A model generated the notes under the pieces. The model had not been told where the DNA came from. It ran no database searches and worked only from the letters and a program-made list of their open reading frames with translations. DNA of 64,000 nt from Carideicomes alvinocaridis (GTDB lineage Bacteria; Pseudomonadota; Alphaproteobacteria; Rhodobacterales; Rhodobacteraceae). Position numbers and translations under genes: made by a program. The stretch is from positions 26,001-90,000 of the forward strand of contig SRJI02000007.1 of the NCBI GenBank assembly GCA_005473895.2. Direction: 5' to 3'. Below are positions 49,547 through 59,798 of the stretch, piece by piece (the first letter of the stretch is position 1; each line of letters starts with the position of its first letter).

Positions 49547-50152
49547 TCAGCCCGCGTTGCGCAGGTTGGCGATCATCGCGTCGATATTGCCACCGTTGCG
49601 GTCGATCATGGCGCCGATCTCGGTCCGTTCGGTCAGCAGCAGGTTCACACCCTCGATGAACATGTTGAAGAACAGGTCCCGGCCGGTGCGGTCCGACACC
49701 TGGAAGGTCACCTCGAACGGCGCCTCGCCGCGCAGGTAGGCGGTGGTGGAAACCTCGTACCAGGATTTCACCTTCCGCACGCCCTTCACTTCCAGCCGGC
49801 CGCCGATGAACTCGCGGAACCGCTTGCCGTACTTCCGGGCGATGTAGCTGGAGAAGGCGTCGGAGAATGCCTTTTTCTGGGCCGCGGTGGCGCGGCGGCC
49901 ATCCACCCCCATCGCGTAGGCGGCGATGTAGGAATTGTCGGCGTAGCGGTCGAAGATGCGCTCGAAATCGCCGTACATCGCCTGTTCCGACTTGCCGGAG
50001 CCGATGACGCGGTTGATCTCGCCCACCAGGCCGTCGATCAGCTGGCGCGCGCCCTGCTCGGTCAGCGCGAGCACCGCGCGGGGCAGGGCCGTGGCGGCCA
50101 CGAGGCCCCCGGCGAGCGACGTCAGGAAGCGGCGGCGGTGCAGTGCGGGCAT
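49547..50152 (-). CDS. MlaC-like phospholipid-binding periplasmic protein
   Basis: 201 residues. MlaC shuttles phospholipid between MlaA at the outer membrane and the inner-membrane MlaFEDB pump. The N-terminal MPALHRRRFLTSLAGGLVAAT looks like a twin-arginine signal (RRRFL). The MlaC core follows with FERIFDRYADNSYIAAYAMG and FNMFIEGVNLLLTERTEIG. Start is 1 nt after the mlaA stop, so they are coupled. The other Mla genes are not in the window. Confidence 0.88.
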   Translation of the reverse strand: MPALHRRRFLTSLAGGLVAATALPRAVLALTEQGARQLIDGLVGEINRVIGSGKSEQAMYGDFERIFDRYADNSYIAAYAMGVDGRRATAAQKKAFSDAFSSYIARKYGKRFREFIGGRLEVKGVRKVKSWYEVSTTAYLRGEAPFEVTFQVSDRTGRDLFFNMFIEGVNLLLTERTEIGAMIDRNGGNIDAMIANLRNAG

Positions 50153-50153
50153 A

Positions 50154-50942
50154 TCAGAATCCTTCCGTATCCAGGGCGAAGGGGTCGATCTCGGCGCCCG
50201 GCGCGGCCTCTTCGGTCTGGCCGAGTTCGAAGCGCCGGCTCTGCAGGTAGATGATCCGGGCCTGCGCGTAACTGTCCGCGCTTTCGTAGAGGACCGAATC
50301 CACCGTGCTGCCGAAGCGACCGCGATCGCCGACGCGGTCGAGAACGTAAACGCCTGTCGCGTAAGAGCGTTCCGGCCGGGGCAGCACATAATCCAGCGGG
50401 TCGAGGAACACGTCCACCACCCGGCCGAGCGCGTCGCGCTCCGTCGAGGGGCCGAGGACGAACAGCTCCACGTAATTGCCCTCGGGCACGCCCCAGACAT
50501 GCAGCGTCTCGCCGAAATCGGTATCCTCGGGCTCGATCCCGAATTCCGACGAGGGGTCGAACAGCCCGCCGAAGCCCAGCGTCGAGTTGTAGAGGAAGCG
50601 CAGCGAATTGCGGCCGGCGCCCGACAGGTCGCCCTGCAGCAGGTTGTTCACCACCATGCCGGGCAGGGCCAGGTTGTCGGCGAAGTTGGAGACCATCTGC
50701 TGGCCTTCCTGCGGCACGACCCGGACGTAGGTCCTCGAGACCGGGCGCAGCACGGCGCGGTCGAGATCCTTGTTGAAGGCATGGGCAAAGCGGTTGTCGG
50801 CCTCGAAGGGATCCTGGATGCCGGTCGGCGCCTCCGGCCGGGCCGCGCAGCCCCCCAGCGCCACGGCCAGCGCGACCATGGCGAGAATATGCCGCCCCCG
50901 AGATATCCGCAAACTGTGACGATCCGGCAATGGAATTCTCAT
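50154..50942 (-). CDS. mlaA: Outer-membrane lipoprotein MlaA (VacJ)
   Basis: 262 residues. Removes phospholipid from the outer leaflet of the outer membrane. Signal peptide with lipobox LGGC near residue 32. Core motifs include DPFEADNRFAHAFNKDLD, NFADNLALPGMVVNNLLQG, and FGETLHVWGVPEGNYVELFV, ending in the LDPLDYVLP segment. Complete, and coupled to the MlaC gene. The first residues before the lipoprotein signal are somewhat long, so a later start is possible. Confidence 0.92.
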   Translation of the reverse strand: MRIPLPDRHSLRISRGRHILAMVALAVALGGCAARPEAPTGIQDPFEADNRFAHAFNKDLDRAVLRPVSRTYVRVVPQEGQQMVSNFADNLALPGMVVNNLLQGDLSGAGRNSLRFLYNSTLGFGGLFDPSSEFGIEPEDTDFGETLHVWGVPEGNYVELFVLGPSTERDALGRVVDVFLDPLDYVLPRPERSYATGVYVLDRVGDRGRFGSTVDSVLYESADSYAQARIIYLQSRRFELGQTEEAAPGAEIDPFALDTEGF

Positions 50943-51136
50943 TCTTTTGTGCGTATGAGGTAATACTTCTACCCGCCCGGGTTCCTAGCCCCGGACGAGG
51001 CAATAAAGAGTGTTGTGGCAGTTTGGCGACAGCCTTCGTGACCCGGGCCGGGACAACAATATTCCGGCTAGCATGAGGGCTTCGGCCGCGGCCAGTCCGG
51101 GCCGTTCGGAGCAGTATCAATAGCGGAAAAGCGCTC

Positions 51137-52870
51137 ATGGCAAAAGTAGATGACAGACCCGGTCGCGAAGAGCTTCGGGCCGCGCGGGCGGAAAGCCGGA
51201 CCTACTACTGGTTCGTAGGGGTTTTCAGCTTTTTCGCCAACCTCTTGATGCTCACCGGACCGCTCTACATGCTGCAGGTCTACGACCGGGTCCTGGGCTC
51301 CCGCTCGGAGGCGACGCTGGTCGCGCTGACGGTGCTGGTCGCCTTTCTCTACGGGATCATGGGCCTTCTGGACTATACCCGCGGCCGGATCATGGGCCGG
51401 GTCGGGGCACGGTTCCAGGCGCGGCTCGACCGTCGGGTGTTCGACGCGGCGATCCGCAAGTCGGCACGCACCCCGGACGAGAACAGCGCGACGGGCCTGC
51501 GGGACCTCGAATCAGTGCAGCGACTCATGTCCTCCCCGGTGCTCATGGCCTTCTTCGACGTGCCGTGGACGCCCTTCTTCCTGGCCGGCATCGCGGTCTT
51601 CCACCCCTGGCTCGGCATACTCGCGCTCAGCGGCGGCGCGATCCTGATCGTCGTGGCGCTGGCCAACCAGGCCACGACCAAGCTGCCGATGGGCCGGGCC
51701 AACATGGCCACCTTCCGGTCGGAGACGATGGCGGACCAGATCCAGACCGAGGCCGAGATGATCCAGTCGATGGGCATGCGCTCGGCCGCCTTCGACCGCT
51801 GGCAGGTCGCCCGCTCCGAATCGCTGCGCGGGCAGCTTCGGACCGCCGACCTGGGCGGCATGTTCAGCACGACGACCAAGACCTTCCGCCTGTTCCTGCA
51901 ATCGGCGATGCTGGGCCTCGGCGCCTACCTGGTGCTGCAGGGCGAGATGACCGCCGGCGCGATGATCGCCGGGTCGATCCTGATGGGCCGCGCGCTGGCC
52001 CCGATCGAGATGCTGATCAACCAGTGGGCCCTGGTGCAGCGGGCGCGGCGCGGCTGGGGCAACCTGGCACAGCTCCTGTCCGATGTCCGGCCCGAGGTGC
52101 AGCGCACCGCCCTGCCGGTACCGCGCGCCCGGCTGGAAGTGCAGCAGGTCACGGTGATCCCCCCCGGCGAGCAGCAGGCGACGCTGCGGGTCCTGAACTT
52201 CGAGGTGAAGCCGGGGCAGGCGGTCGGCGTGATCGGCCCCTCCGGCTCGGGCAAGTCGACGCTGGCGCGCGCCATCACCGGTGCATGGCCCCCCGCCGGC
52301 GGGCGCATCCGCCTGGACGGTGCCACGCTCGACCAATACGACCCGGACGTGCTGGGCCAGCATATCGGCTACCTGCCGCAGCGGGTGCAGCTGTTCGACG
52401 GCACCATCGCGGAAAACATCGCGCGTCTCTCGACCCAGCCCGACGCGGCCAAGGTGGTCGCCGCGGCCAAGAAGGCGGCCGCGCACGAGATGATCCTGAA
52501 GCTGCCCGGCGGCTATGACACGCAGGTCTCGGCGGCGAGCGGCCGGCTCTCCGGCGGGCAGATCCAGCGGATCGGCCTGGCCCGCGCGGTCTATTCCGAC
52601 CCGGTGATCCTGGTCCTGGACGAGCCGAACTCCAACCTCGACAACCAGGGCTCCCAGGCCCTGAACGAGGCGATCCGCCAGATGAAGGCGGCGGGACGCT
52701 CGGTGCTGATCATGGCGCACCGCCCGGCCGCGATCCAGGAATGCGAAATGCTGCTGGTGCTGGAGCATGGCACCCGCGCCGCCTTTGGCCCCAAGGACGA
52801 GGTGCTGCGCAAGACCGTGCAGAACCACCAGCAAATCCAGAAGGCCGCCGGCCCCGGAGGTGTGAGATGA
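51137..52870 (+). CDS. Type I secretion ABC transporter (PrtD/AprD-like)
   Basis: 577 residues. Inner-membrane ABC exporter. The transmembrane domain (about 25-320) has six helices and the motif [21 protein letters not shown]. The ATPase domain has Walker [10 protein letters not shown] near residue 367, the signature [14 protein letters not shown] near 471 and Walker [14 protein letters not shown] near 490. Overlaps the adaptor gene by 4 nt. No exported substrate gene with Gly-rich calcium repeats is found nearby. Confidence 0.93.
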   Translation: MAKVDDRPGREELRAARAESRTYYWFVGVFSFFANLLMLTGPLYMLQVYDRVLGSRSEATLVALTVLVAFLYGIMGLLDYTRGRIMGRVGARFQARLDRRVFDAAIRKSARTPDENSATGLRDLESVQRLMSSPVLMAFFDVPWTPFFLAGIAVFHPWLGILALSGGAILIVVALANQATTKLPMGRANMATFRSETMADQIQTEAEMIQSMGMRSAAFDRWQVARSESLRGQLRTADLGGMFSTTTKTFRLFLQSAMLGLGAYLVLQGEMTAGAMIAGSILMGRALAPIEMLINQWALVQRARRGWGNLAQLLSDVRPEVQRTALPVPRARLEVQQVTVIPPGEQQATLRVLNFEVKPGQAVGVIGPSGSGKSTLARAITGAWPPAGGRIRLDGATLDQYDPDVLGQHIGYLPQRVQLFDGTIAENIARLSTQPDAAKVVAAAKKAAAHEMILKLPGGYDTQVSAASGRLSGGQIQRIGLARAVYSDPVILVLDEPNSNLDNQGSQALNEAIRQMKAAGRSVLIMAHRPAAIQECEMLLVLEHGTRAAFGPKDEVLRKTVQNHQQIQKAAGPGGVR

Positions 52871-54177
52871 GCGCGCCCAGCGACAAGAATTTTCCGATCC
52901 GTACGCCCCTTTTCGTCGGCTGCCTGGCGCTGCTGACCCTCGTGGGCGGCTTCGGCACCTGGGCCACGATGACCGAGATCTCGGGCGCCGTCGTGGCCAG
53001 CGGCCAGATCGAGGTGGATCGCAACCGCCAGGTCGTGCAGCACCCCGATGGCGGCGTGGTGGACGAGATCCTCGTCGACGAGGGCGACACGGTCGAAGAG
53101 GGCGACGTGCTGATCAAGCTCGACCCGACGATGCTGCGCTCCGAGCTGAAGATCCTCGAGGGCCAGCTGTTCGAGGTCATGGCCCGCCGCGCCCGCCTGG
53201 TGGCGGAGCGTGACGCGGCCGAAAAGGTGACCTTCGACCCGATGCTGGTGGAGCGCGCCGCCAAGGACGACGAGGTCGCCGAACTGGTCACCGGCCAGAA
53301 CAACCTGTTCGAGGCGCGCAACGAATCCATCGCCAACGAGGTGGAGCAGCTGGGCAAGCGGCGCGAACAGATCGACAGCCAGATCGAGGGCATCACCGCC
53401 CAGCAGGAGGCGCTGACCACGCAGCTCGACCTGATCACCTCGGAGCTCAAGGACCAGCAATCGCTGCTCGACCGCGGGCTGGCGCAGGCCTCGCGGGTGC
53501 TGTCACTGCAGCGCGAGCAGGCGAACCTCGCCGGTGAGCGGGGCGAGCTGACCGCCCAGAAAGCCGAGGCGCAGGGCCGCATCACCGAGATCGACATCGA
53601 GCGGCTCAAGCTGCGCACCCAGCAGCGCGAGGAGGCGATCACCCAGCTGCGCGACGTGCAGTACCGCGAGCTGGAAATGGCCGAACAGCGCCGCGCGATC
53701 CTCGAGCAACTGTCGCGGATGGAGATCCGGGCGCCCGTCTCGGGCGTGGTTTACGGGCTCGCCGTCTACACCCCGCGCTCCGTGATCAAGCCGGCGGAGC
53801 CGGTGCTTTACATCGTGCCGCAGGACCGGCCGCTTGTGATCGCGGCGCGGGTGCCGACCATCCATATCGACAAGCTGTTCGTCGGGCAGGAAGTGATCCT
53901 GCGCTTCTCCGCCTTCGATTCCCGGACCACGCCGGAACTGTTCGGCGAGGTGACGCAGATCTCGGCCGATGCCTTCGTCGACGATTCCACCCGGGCCTCC
54001 TATTACCGGGCGGAGGTGATGCTCAGCGAGGGGCAGCAGGCGCGTCTTCCGGAGAACCGGACCCTGATTCCCGGCATGCCGGTGGAGGCCTATATCCGCA
54101 CCAACGATCACACGCCGATGGCCTACCTGGTCAAGCCGCTGGCGGATTACTTTGCCAAGGCGTTCCGCGAAAGCTGA
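52867..54177 (+). CDS. Type I secretion membrane fusion protein (HlyD/PrtE-like)
   Basis: 436 residues. Periplasmic adaptor that joins the ABC exporter to an outer-membrane TolC channel. One membrane helix at about residues 16-38, a lipoyl-like half [20 protein letters not shown], a long coiled coil (about 95-270) and the second half [19 protein letters not shown]. Start [12 protein letters not shown] chosen from the ATGA overlap. No TolC gene is adjacent. Confidence 0.92.
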   Translation: MSAPSDKNFPIRTPLFVGCLALLTLVGGFGTWATMTEISGAVVASGQIEVDRNRQVVQHPDGGVVDEILVDEGDTVEEGDVLIKLDPTMLRSELKILEGQLFEVMARRARLVAERDAAEKVTFDPMLVERAAKDDEVAELVTGQNNLFEARNESIANEVEQLGKRREQIDSQIEGITAQQEALTTQLDLITSELKDQQSLLDRGLAQASRVLSLQREQANLAGERGELTAQKAEAQGRITEIDIERLKLRTQQREEAITQLRDVQYRELEMAEQRRAILEQLSRMEIRAPVSGVVYGLAVYTPRSVIKPAEPVLYIVPQDRPLVIAARVPTIHIDKLFVGQEVILRFSAFDSRTTPELFGEVTQISADAFVDDSTRASYYRAEVMLSEGQQARLPENRTLIPGMPVEAYIRTNDHTPMAYLVKPLADYFAKAFRES

Positions 54178-54246
54178 CCCTTTCACCCGGCGCCGATGGG
54201 CGCTAGCCTCCGCCCCGGATCGCAGCAGCGGACAGGAGAGGCAGGG

Positions 54247-54708
54247 ATGACCGGACGGATCGAGGAACGGCTGGCGGAGATGGGCGAGTCGCTGCCCGAC
54301 GCGCCGGCGCCGGCGGCGAATTACGTCCCCTACGTTCAGTCGGGGAACATGGTCTACATCTCGGGCCAGATCTCGGCCGATGCGGGTGGCCTCATCAAGG
54401 GCCGGCTGGGCGACGATATGGACGTGGAACAGGGCGCCGCGGCGGCCCGGCGCTGTGCGCTGTCGCTGCTGGCCCAGCTCAAGGCGGCCTGCGACGGCGA
54501 TCTCGACCGGCTGGTGCGGGTCGTCAAGCTGACCGCCTTCGTCAACTCGACCCCCGAGTCCGGCGACCAGCCCTTCGTGGTGAACGGCGCCTCGGATTTC
54601 CTGGTGGACCTGCTGGGCGAATCCGGGCGCCATGCGCGTTCGGCGGTGGGGGCGATCCTGCCGCTCGGTGCCGCGGTCGAGATCGAGGGGTTCTTCGAGA
54701 TCCGATGA
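54247..54708 (+). CDS. RidA-family protein
   Basis: 153 residues. RidA proteins deaminate reactive enamine and imine intermediates from threonine and serine metabolism; related subgroups act in other pathways. The pattern VQSGNMVYISGQISAD, DLDRLVRVVKLTAFVNS and HARSAVGAILPLGAAVEIEGF is present. The catalytic Arg of RidA would fall in HARSAVG. Start MTGRIEERLAEMG chosen. It overlaps the GDPD gene by 4 nt. Confidence 0.86.
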   Translation: MTGRIEERLAEMGESLPDAPAPAANYVPYVQSGNMVYISGQISADAGGLIKGRLGDDMDVEQGAAAARRCALSLLAQLKAACDGDLDRLVRVVKLTAFVNSTPESGDQPFVVNGASDFLVDLLGESGRHARSAVGAILPLGAAVEIEGFFEIR

Positions 54709-55481
54709 CAGCCGCTCTCGACCCCGCTTTCCTGCGCCTGCCGGTGGCCCACCGGGCGCTGCACGACAAGGCCCATGGCCGGCCGGAGAATTCCCGCGCC
54801 GCGATCCGCGCCGCCATCGAGGCAGGCTACGCGATCGAGATCGACGTGCAGCTGTCCTCGGACGGGCAGGCCATGGTCTTTCACGACGACGATCTCGACC
54901 GGCTGACCGATGCGAGCGGCCCGGTCCGCGCCCGCAGAGCCGCCGAACTGGCCGAGATCCCCCTGCGCGACGGCGACGAAGGGATCCCCTCGCTCCCGGA
55001 GGTGCTGAAGATCGTGGACGGGCTGATCCCGCTCCTCATCGAGATCAAGGACCAGGACGGCGCGCTGGGCGAGGATGTGGGCCCGCTGGAAGAAGCGGTC
55101 GCGCGGGATCTTCGCGGCTATGACGGGCCGGTGGCGGTCATGTCCTTCAACCCGCATTCCATGGCGGCGATGAAGCGGCTGGCGCCCGAGGTGCCGCGCG
55201 GGCTGGTCACCGCCGCCTATGACGCGAAGAACTGGCCGAACCTGCCGGAGGCGACCCGCGACCGGCTGCGGCGGATCCCGGACATCACCCGGGTCGATGC
55301 GAGTTTCATCAGCCACCAGGCCGACGACCTGGCGCGGGTGGCGATCCTGGCGAAATCCGGGCTGCCGGTGCTGTGCTGGACCATCTCGACGCCCGAGCAG
55401 GAGGCGATGGCCCGCACGGTTGCCGCGAACGTGACCTTCGAAGGGTATCTGGCGGAGATTCCCGGCAAAAACGCGGGTTGA
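54705..55481 (+). CDS. Glycerophosphodiester phosphodiesterase
   Basis: 258 residues, TIM-barrel GDPD. Hydrolyses glycerophosphodiesters to glycerol 3-phosphate and an alcohol. The catalytic pattern is HRALHDKAHGRPENSRAA, AIEIDVQLSSDGQ with the metal Glu and Asp, then VFHDDDLDRLTD. No signal peptide, so it acts in the cytoplasm like UgpQ. Overlaps the RidA gene; the acyltransferase gene follows after 50 nt. Confidence 0.92.
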   Translation: MTAALDPAFLRLPVAHRALHDKAHGRPENSRAAIRAAIEAGYAIEIDVQLSSDGQAMVFHDDDLDRLTDASGPVRARRAAELAEIPLRDGDEGIPSLPEVLKIVDGLIPLLIEIKDQDGALGEDVGPLEEAVARDLRGYDGPVAVMSFNPHSMAAMKRLAPEVPRGLVTAAYDAKNWPNLPEATRDRLRRIPDITRVDASFISHQADDLARVAILAKSGLPVLCWTISTPEQEAMARTVAANVTFEGYLAEIPGKNAG

Positions 55482-55531
55482 ACCGGCCGCGAGGCGATAC
55501 AGATAGTGCCACCGGCAGGCAAAGGGCAGGC

Positions 55532-56719
55532 ATGGCGGACGCGACCATCGAAATCCGGATGATCGGCGGCATGGCGGAGATCGCCGCCGAGGAATGGGAT
55601 TCCTGCGCCTGTCCCGAGGCGGAGGATGGCGGCCGCCCTCTCGATCCCTTCACCACGCACCGCTTCCTGTCGGCGCTGGAACAAAGCGGATCTGTCGGGC
55701 CCGGCACCGGGTGGGAGCCGCATCACCTGGTCGCCCGCGTGCAGGACCGGACCATCGCGGTGATGCCGCTTTACGCCAAGATGCACAGCCAGGGCGAATA
55801 CATCTTCGACCACAGCTGGGCCCATGCCTTCGAGCGGGCCGGCGGCGATTATTACCCGAAACTGCAATCCGCCGTGCCCTTCACCCCAGCAACCGGCCGG
55901 CGGTTCCTGACCGTGCCGGGGATGGAACAGACGGGCATGTCGGCGCTGACCCAGGGCGCGGTGCAGGTCGCCACGGACAACAACCTGTCCTCGCTTCACG
56001 TGACCTTCTGCACCGGAGCGGAGGCCGAGGCGGGCGAGGAGATGGGGCTGCTGCACCGCACCAGCCAGCAATTCCACTGGATCAACCGCGACTATCCCGA
56101 TTTCGACGCCTTCCTCGCCGACCTGTCGTCGCGCAAGCGCAAGAACATCCGCAAGGAGCGGCGCACGGCGCAGGAGTTCGGCGGCGAGATCCGGATGCTG
56201 TCGGGCGACGCGATCGAGCCCGAGCACTGGGATTACTTCTGGCGCTTCTACCAGGATACCGGGTCGCGGAAATGGGGCTCGCCCTACCTCACGCGGCGCT
56301 TCTTCGACATCGCGCAGGAGGTGCTGCGCGACGACATCGCGCTGGCGCTCGCCTTCCGCAACGGAGAGCCGGTGGCCGGCGCGCTGAACTTCATCGGGCG
56401 CGAGACGCTGTTCGGCCGCTACTGGGGCTGCACCGAACATCATCCCTGTCTGCATTTCGAGCTGTGCTACTACCAGGCCATCGACTACGCCATCGCCCAC
56501 GGCCTGGCCCGGGTCGAGGCCGGCGCGCAGGGCGAACACAAGCTGGCGCGGGGCTACATGCCGGCCACCATCCATTCGCTGCACTGGATCGCCGATCCCG
56601 GCTTTCGCCACGCGGTGGAGGAATACCTGGTGGCCGAACGCCGGGCCGTGGAGGAGGATACCGAGATCCTCACCAGCTTCGGCCCCTTCCGGAAACCCCA
56701 AGTGGAGGAACAGGAATGA
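55532..56719 (+). CDS. GNAT-family N-acyltransferase (peptidogalycan biosynthesis-type, COG3146-like)
   Basis: 395 residues. A FemAB/GNAT-like fold is suggested. Conserved segments include [37 protein letters not shown] and YWRFY-type [20 protein letters not shown], then [19 protein letters not shown]. Family members are called peptidogalycan biosynthesis proteins, with no proven reaction. Start [13 protein letters not shown] chosen. Its stop overlaps phhB (ATGA). Confidence 0.82.
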   Translation: MADATIEIRMIGGMAEIAAEEWDSCACPEAEDGGRPLDPFTTHRFLSALEQSGSVGPGTGWEPHHLVARVQDRTIAVMPLYAKMHSQGEYIFDHSWAHAFERAGGDYYPKLQSAVPFTPATGRRFLTVPGMEQTGMSALTQGAVQVATDNNLSSLHVTFCTGAEAEAGEEMGLLHRTSQQFHWINRDYPDFDAFLADLSSRKRKNIRKERRTAQEFGGEIRMLSGDAIEPEHWDYFWRFYQDTGSRKWGSPYLTRRFFDIAQEVLRDDIALALAFRNGEPVAGALNFIGRETLFGRYWGCTEHHPCLHFELCYYQAIDYAIAHGLARVEAGAQGEHKLARGYMPATIHSLHWIADPGFRHAVEEYLVAERRAVEEDTEILTSFGPFRKPQVEEQE

Positions 56720-57012
56720 CCGAGAAACTGAGCGATACCGGCCGCGAAACCATGCTGCAGCCGCTCTTCGCGACCGGCTGGGAAATGGTCGAGGACCGCG
56801 ATGCGATCACGAAAACCTTTGAATTCAAGAACTTCGTGGAGGCTTTCGGCTTCATGACCCGCTGCGCCATGTGGGCGGAAAAGTGGGATCACCACCCGGA
56901 GTGGTTCAACGTCTACAAGACGGTTAAGGTGACGCTGTCGACGCACGATGTTGAGGGGCTTTCGTCGCTCGACGCTAAACTGGCAAGAAAAATGGATCAG
57001 CTCGCGGAATGA
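56716..57012 (+). CDS. phhB: Pterin-4a-carbinolamine dehydratase
   Basis: 98 residues. Regenerates tetrahydrobiopterin-type cofactors after hydroxylation of aromatic amino acids and is also a general pterin dehydratase. The motif [21 protein letters not shown] carries the conserved catalytic histidines. A phenylalanine hydroxylase gene is not in the window. It overlaps both neighbours by 4 nt. Confidence 0.92.
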   Translation: MTEKLSDTGRETMLQPLFATGWEMVEDRDAITKTFEFKNFVEAFGFMTRCAMWAEKWDHHPEWFNVYKTVKVTLSTHDVEGLSSLDAKLARKMDQLAE

Positions 57013-57938
57013 ATCTCGACACGATAATGCAAACCGAAGTCTGGTTGGGCCAGACGATCGGCGACTTCCTGACCCTGCAATTCCTCGCCTCGATCGTGGG
57101 CTCCGTCCTGGGCGCGCTGGTGATCCTGCTGATCGGCTGGATCCTGTCGAGCTGGGCCAAGAACCGGATTTCCCGGCTGGGCACCGATTACCGGCGGCTG
57201 GACGAAACGCTGTTCACCTTCCTGGGCAATATCGCCCGGTACACGATCCTCGCCTTCACGGTGCTCTTCGTGCTGAACACCTTCGGGATCCGCACGACCT
57301 CCATCGTGGCGGTGATCGGTGCCGCCGGTCTTGCCATCGGCCTGGCGCTGCAGGGGACACTGTCCAACGTGGCGGCGGGGGTGATGATCATCCTCTTCCG
57401 GCCGATCAAGAACGGCGATTTCGTCGTGGTCGCCGGCGAGATGGGGACGGTCAAGAACATCTCGCTCAACTACACGGAGCTGGCGAGCCTCGGGAACGTG
57501 CAGATCATCGTTCCGAACTCCGAGGTCTGGGGCAACATCATCACCAATTACTCCGTCTACGATTCGCGGCGGGCGGAATGGACCTTTGGCGTGGCCTATG
57601 GCGCCAACCTGAAGGAGGCGGAGCAGATCATCCGCGACACCATCATGGCCGACGAGCGGTCGTGGAGCGACCCGGCGCCGTTCATCCAGGTCAACAACCT
57701 CGGCGACTTCTCGGTCGATTTCCTGGTGCGGGTCTGGTGTTCCTCGGCCGATTACTTCCAGTACCAGGCGGACATGAAGCGCCGGGTGAAGGAAGCGCTG
57801 GACGCCGGCGGGATCGAGATCCCCTTCCCCGCGCGCACGCTCTACTGGGGCGAGGAGGGCGAGCCGCCCACCGGGATCACCCAGCCGAAGCACTCCGCGG
57901 ATTCGCGGGTCAAGGCCGAGGACGAGGACGACAAGTAA
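57009..57938 (+). CDS. MscS-family mechanosensitive ion channel
   Basis: 309 residues. Three membrane segments at about residues 20-45, 68-95 and 100-125, the last being the pore helix with [19 protein letters not shown]. The cytoplasmic beta domain has [21 protein letters not shown] and [19 protein letters not shown]. Small-conductance type, releasing solutes on osmotic downshift. Ends before a hairpin shared with the convergent peroxiredoxin gene. Confidence 0.93.
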   Translation: MNLDTIMQTEVWLGQTIGDFLTLQFLASIVGSVLGALVILLIGWILSSWAKNRISRLGTDYRRLDETLFTFLGNIARYTILAFTVLFVLNTFGIRTTSIVAVIGAAGLAIGLALQGTLSNVAAGVMIILFRPIKNGDFVVVAGEMGTVKNISLNYTELASLGNVQIIVPNSEVWGNIITNYSVYDSRRAEWTFGVAYGANLKEAEQIIRDTIMADERSWSDPAPFIQVNNLGDFSVDFLVRVWCSSADYFQYQADMKRRVKEALDAGGIEIPFPARTLYWGEEGEPPTGITQPKHSADSRVKAEDEDDK

Positions 57939-57952
57939 GGCTGTAAAGCAAG

Positions 57953-57979
57953 TAAGGCAGGGGGTTTCCCTGCCTTACC
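57953..57979. terminator. Hairpin between convergent genes
   Basis: GTAAGGCAGGG / CCCTGCCTTAC, 11-bp stem with a 5-nt loop, no T-run. Shared end of mscS and peroxiredoxin transcripts is likely. Confidence 0.55.
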
Positions 57980-58008
57980 CGTTCGTCATGAGAGGTGCGC
58001 GCCCGGTC

Positions 58009-58497
58009 TTACAGGGCGTCGACCATGGTGGGGCCGCCGGAAATGTCGCAGGTCCCGCCGTTTTCCTCGACGTTCAGCACGGTGACGACGCCGTCCTCGG
58101 CGGCCAGCGCAAAGCGCGAGGCGCGGTTGTAGAGGCCTGCGGGCGGGGCGGAGAAGTTCAGGCCGAGCGCCTCGGAAAAGGCGCCGCTGGCATCGGACAG
58201 CATGGTGATGCCGGCCTTGTCCGCGCCGGTCGCTTCGCCCCAGGCCTGCATCACGAAGGGATCATTGCCCGCGACGCAGATCACCTCGTCCACGCCCTTG
58301 GCCTTCAGGTCGTCCATCGACTGGATGAAGCTCGGCACATGGGCCGAGTGGCAGGTGGGGGTAAAGGCGCCGGGCACGGCAAAGATCACCACCTTGCGGC
58401 CCTTGGTCTTGTCGTCCAGGTCAACCTGCTCGGGGCCCTTGCCGCCCATTTGCAGCAGGGTGGCCTCGGGAAGCTTGTCTCCGACAGAAATCGTCAT
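58009..58497 (-). CDS. Prx5-type peroxiredoxin
   Basis: 162 residues. Thiol peroxidase of the PrxII/Prx5 group. The peroxidatic Cys lies in VPGAFTPTCHSAHVP near residue 49. A second Cys near residue 73 and one near 151 (GGTCDISGG) could resolve the disulfide. Cytoplasmic, reduced by glutaredoxin or thioredoxin in relatives. Divergent from the flavoprotein gene. Confidence 0.93.
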   Translation of the reverse strand: MTISVGDKLPEATLLQMGGKGPEQVDLDDKTKGRKVVIFAVPGAFTPTCHSAHVPSFIQSMDDLKAKGVDEVICVAGNDPFVMQAWGEATGADKAGITMLSDASGAFSEALGLNFSAPPAGLYNRASRFALAAEDGVVTVLNVEENGGTCDISGGPTMVDAL

Positions 58498-58583
58498 GGT
58501 GCGCGCTCCGGAATTGTTTGCGGTCGTTCCCGGTTATAGGTTGCAGCCGACAGGCGGACCAGAAGTTTCGGAGGAAGAGCAGG

Positions 58584-59798
58584 ATGTCGCATATCGTGGT
58601 GATCGGAGGAGGGCAGGCGGGATCGTCCCTCGTGGCGAAACTGCGCAGTCTCGGGTTCGACGGGCAGATCACGCTCGTGGGCGAGGAACCGGTGCCGCCC
58701 TACCAGCGCCCGCCGCTCTCCAAGAAGTACCTGCTGGGCGAGATGGGGGTCGACCGGCTGTACCTGCGGCCCGCCTCTTTCTACGCCGACAAGAACATCG
58801 ACCTGCGGCTGGGCACGCGGGTTGAGGCGATCGACCCGGCCGCCAAGACCGTGACGCTGGAAGGGGGCGAGGTGCTGGAATACGACCAGCTTGCGCTCAC
58901 CACCGGATCGACGCCGCGGCGTCTTCCTGCCTCGATCGGCGGGGACCTGGAAGGGGTGCATCTTGTCCGCGACCTGAAGGATGCCGACCTGATGGCGCCG
59001 CGTTTCTCCGGCGAGGGCCGGGTGCTGATCGTCGGTGGCGGCTATATCGGGCTGGAGGCGGCGGCGGTCGCGGCCAAGAAGGGGCTGAAGGTCACGCTGG
59101 TCGAGATGGCGGACCGCATCCTGCAACGGGTCGCCGCGCCTGAGACGTCAGAGTATTTCCGCGAGCTTCACCGCAGCCACGGCGTCGACATCCGCGAGGG
59201 CGTGGGACTCGACCGCGTGCTGGGCGAGGACGGTCATGTCACCGGCGCGCGGCTGACCGACGGGACCGAGCTGGAGCTCGACTTCGTCGTGGTGGGCGTG
59301 GGAATCGCGCCTGCCTGCGAGCTGGCCGAGGCCGCCGGGATCGAGATCGAGAACGGCATCCGCACCGACGAGTTGGGCCGCACCTCGGACCCGTCGATCT
59401 GGGCGGCGGGGGATTGCGCCTCCTTCCCGCACGGGCAGGGGCGCATCCGGCTGGAAAGCGTGGGCAACGCCATCGACCAGGCCGAGATCGTGGCGGAGAA
59501 CATGCTGGGCGCCGAGAAACCCTATCTCGCCGCGCCGTGGTTCTGGTCGGATCAATACGATTGCAAGCTGCAGATCGCCGGGCTGAGCCATGGCTACGAT
59601 CACATCGTCACCCGCCGCGGCGAGGGCGGGCAGGTGTCGTTCTGGTATTATCGCGGCGATCAGCTCATCGCGCTGGATGCGATGAACGACCCGCGCAGCT
59701 ACATGGTGGGCAAGCGGCTGATCGAGGCGGGCAAGTCGCCCGATCCGGATGCCGTGGCCAACCCCGAGACCGACCTCAAGGCCTTGCTCAAGGCGTGA
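58584..59798 (+). CDS. FAD-dependent ferredoxin/rubredoxin reductase-like oxidoreductase
   Basis: 404 residues. Two-dinucleotide-binding flavoprotein: FAD motif VIGGGQAGSSLVAKLR at residues 5-20, NAD motif IVGGGYIGLEAAAVAAKKG near 150 and the FAD-closing segment WAAGDCAS near 275. The fold matches BphA4/ThcD-type reductases that pass electrons from NADH to a ferredoxin; no ferredoxin gene is adjacent. Start MSHIVVIGGG with GGAGGAAGAGCAGG upstream. The stop overlaps rsmD. Confidence 0.9.
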   Translation: MSHIVVIGGGQAGSSLVAKLRSLGFDGQITLVGEEPVPPYQRPPLSKKYLLGEMGVDRLYLRPASFYADKNIDLRLGTRVEAIDPAAKTVTLEGGEVLEYDQLALTTGSTPRRLPASIGGDLEGVHLVRDLKDADLMAPRFSGEGRVLIVGGGYIGLEAAAVAAKKGLKVTLVEMADRILQRVAAPETSEYFRELHRSHGVDIREGVGLDRVLGEDGHVTGARLTDGTELELDFVVVGVGIAPACELAEAAGIEIENGIRTDELGRTSDPSIWAAGDCASFPHGQGRIRLESVGNAIDQAEIVAENMLGAEKPYLAAPWFWSDQYDCKLQIAGLSHGYDHIVTRRGEGGQVSFWYYRGDQLIALDAMNDPRSYMVGKRLIEAGKSPDPDAVANPETDLKALLKA

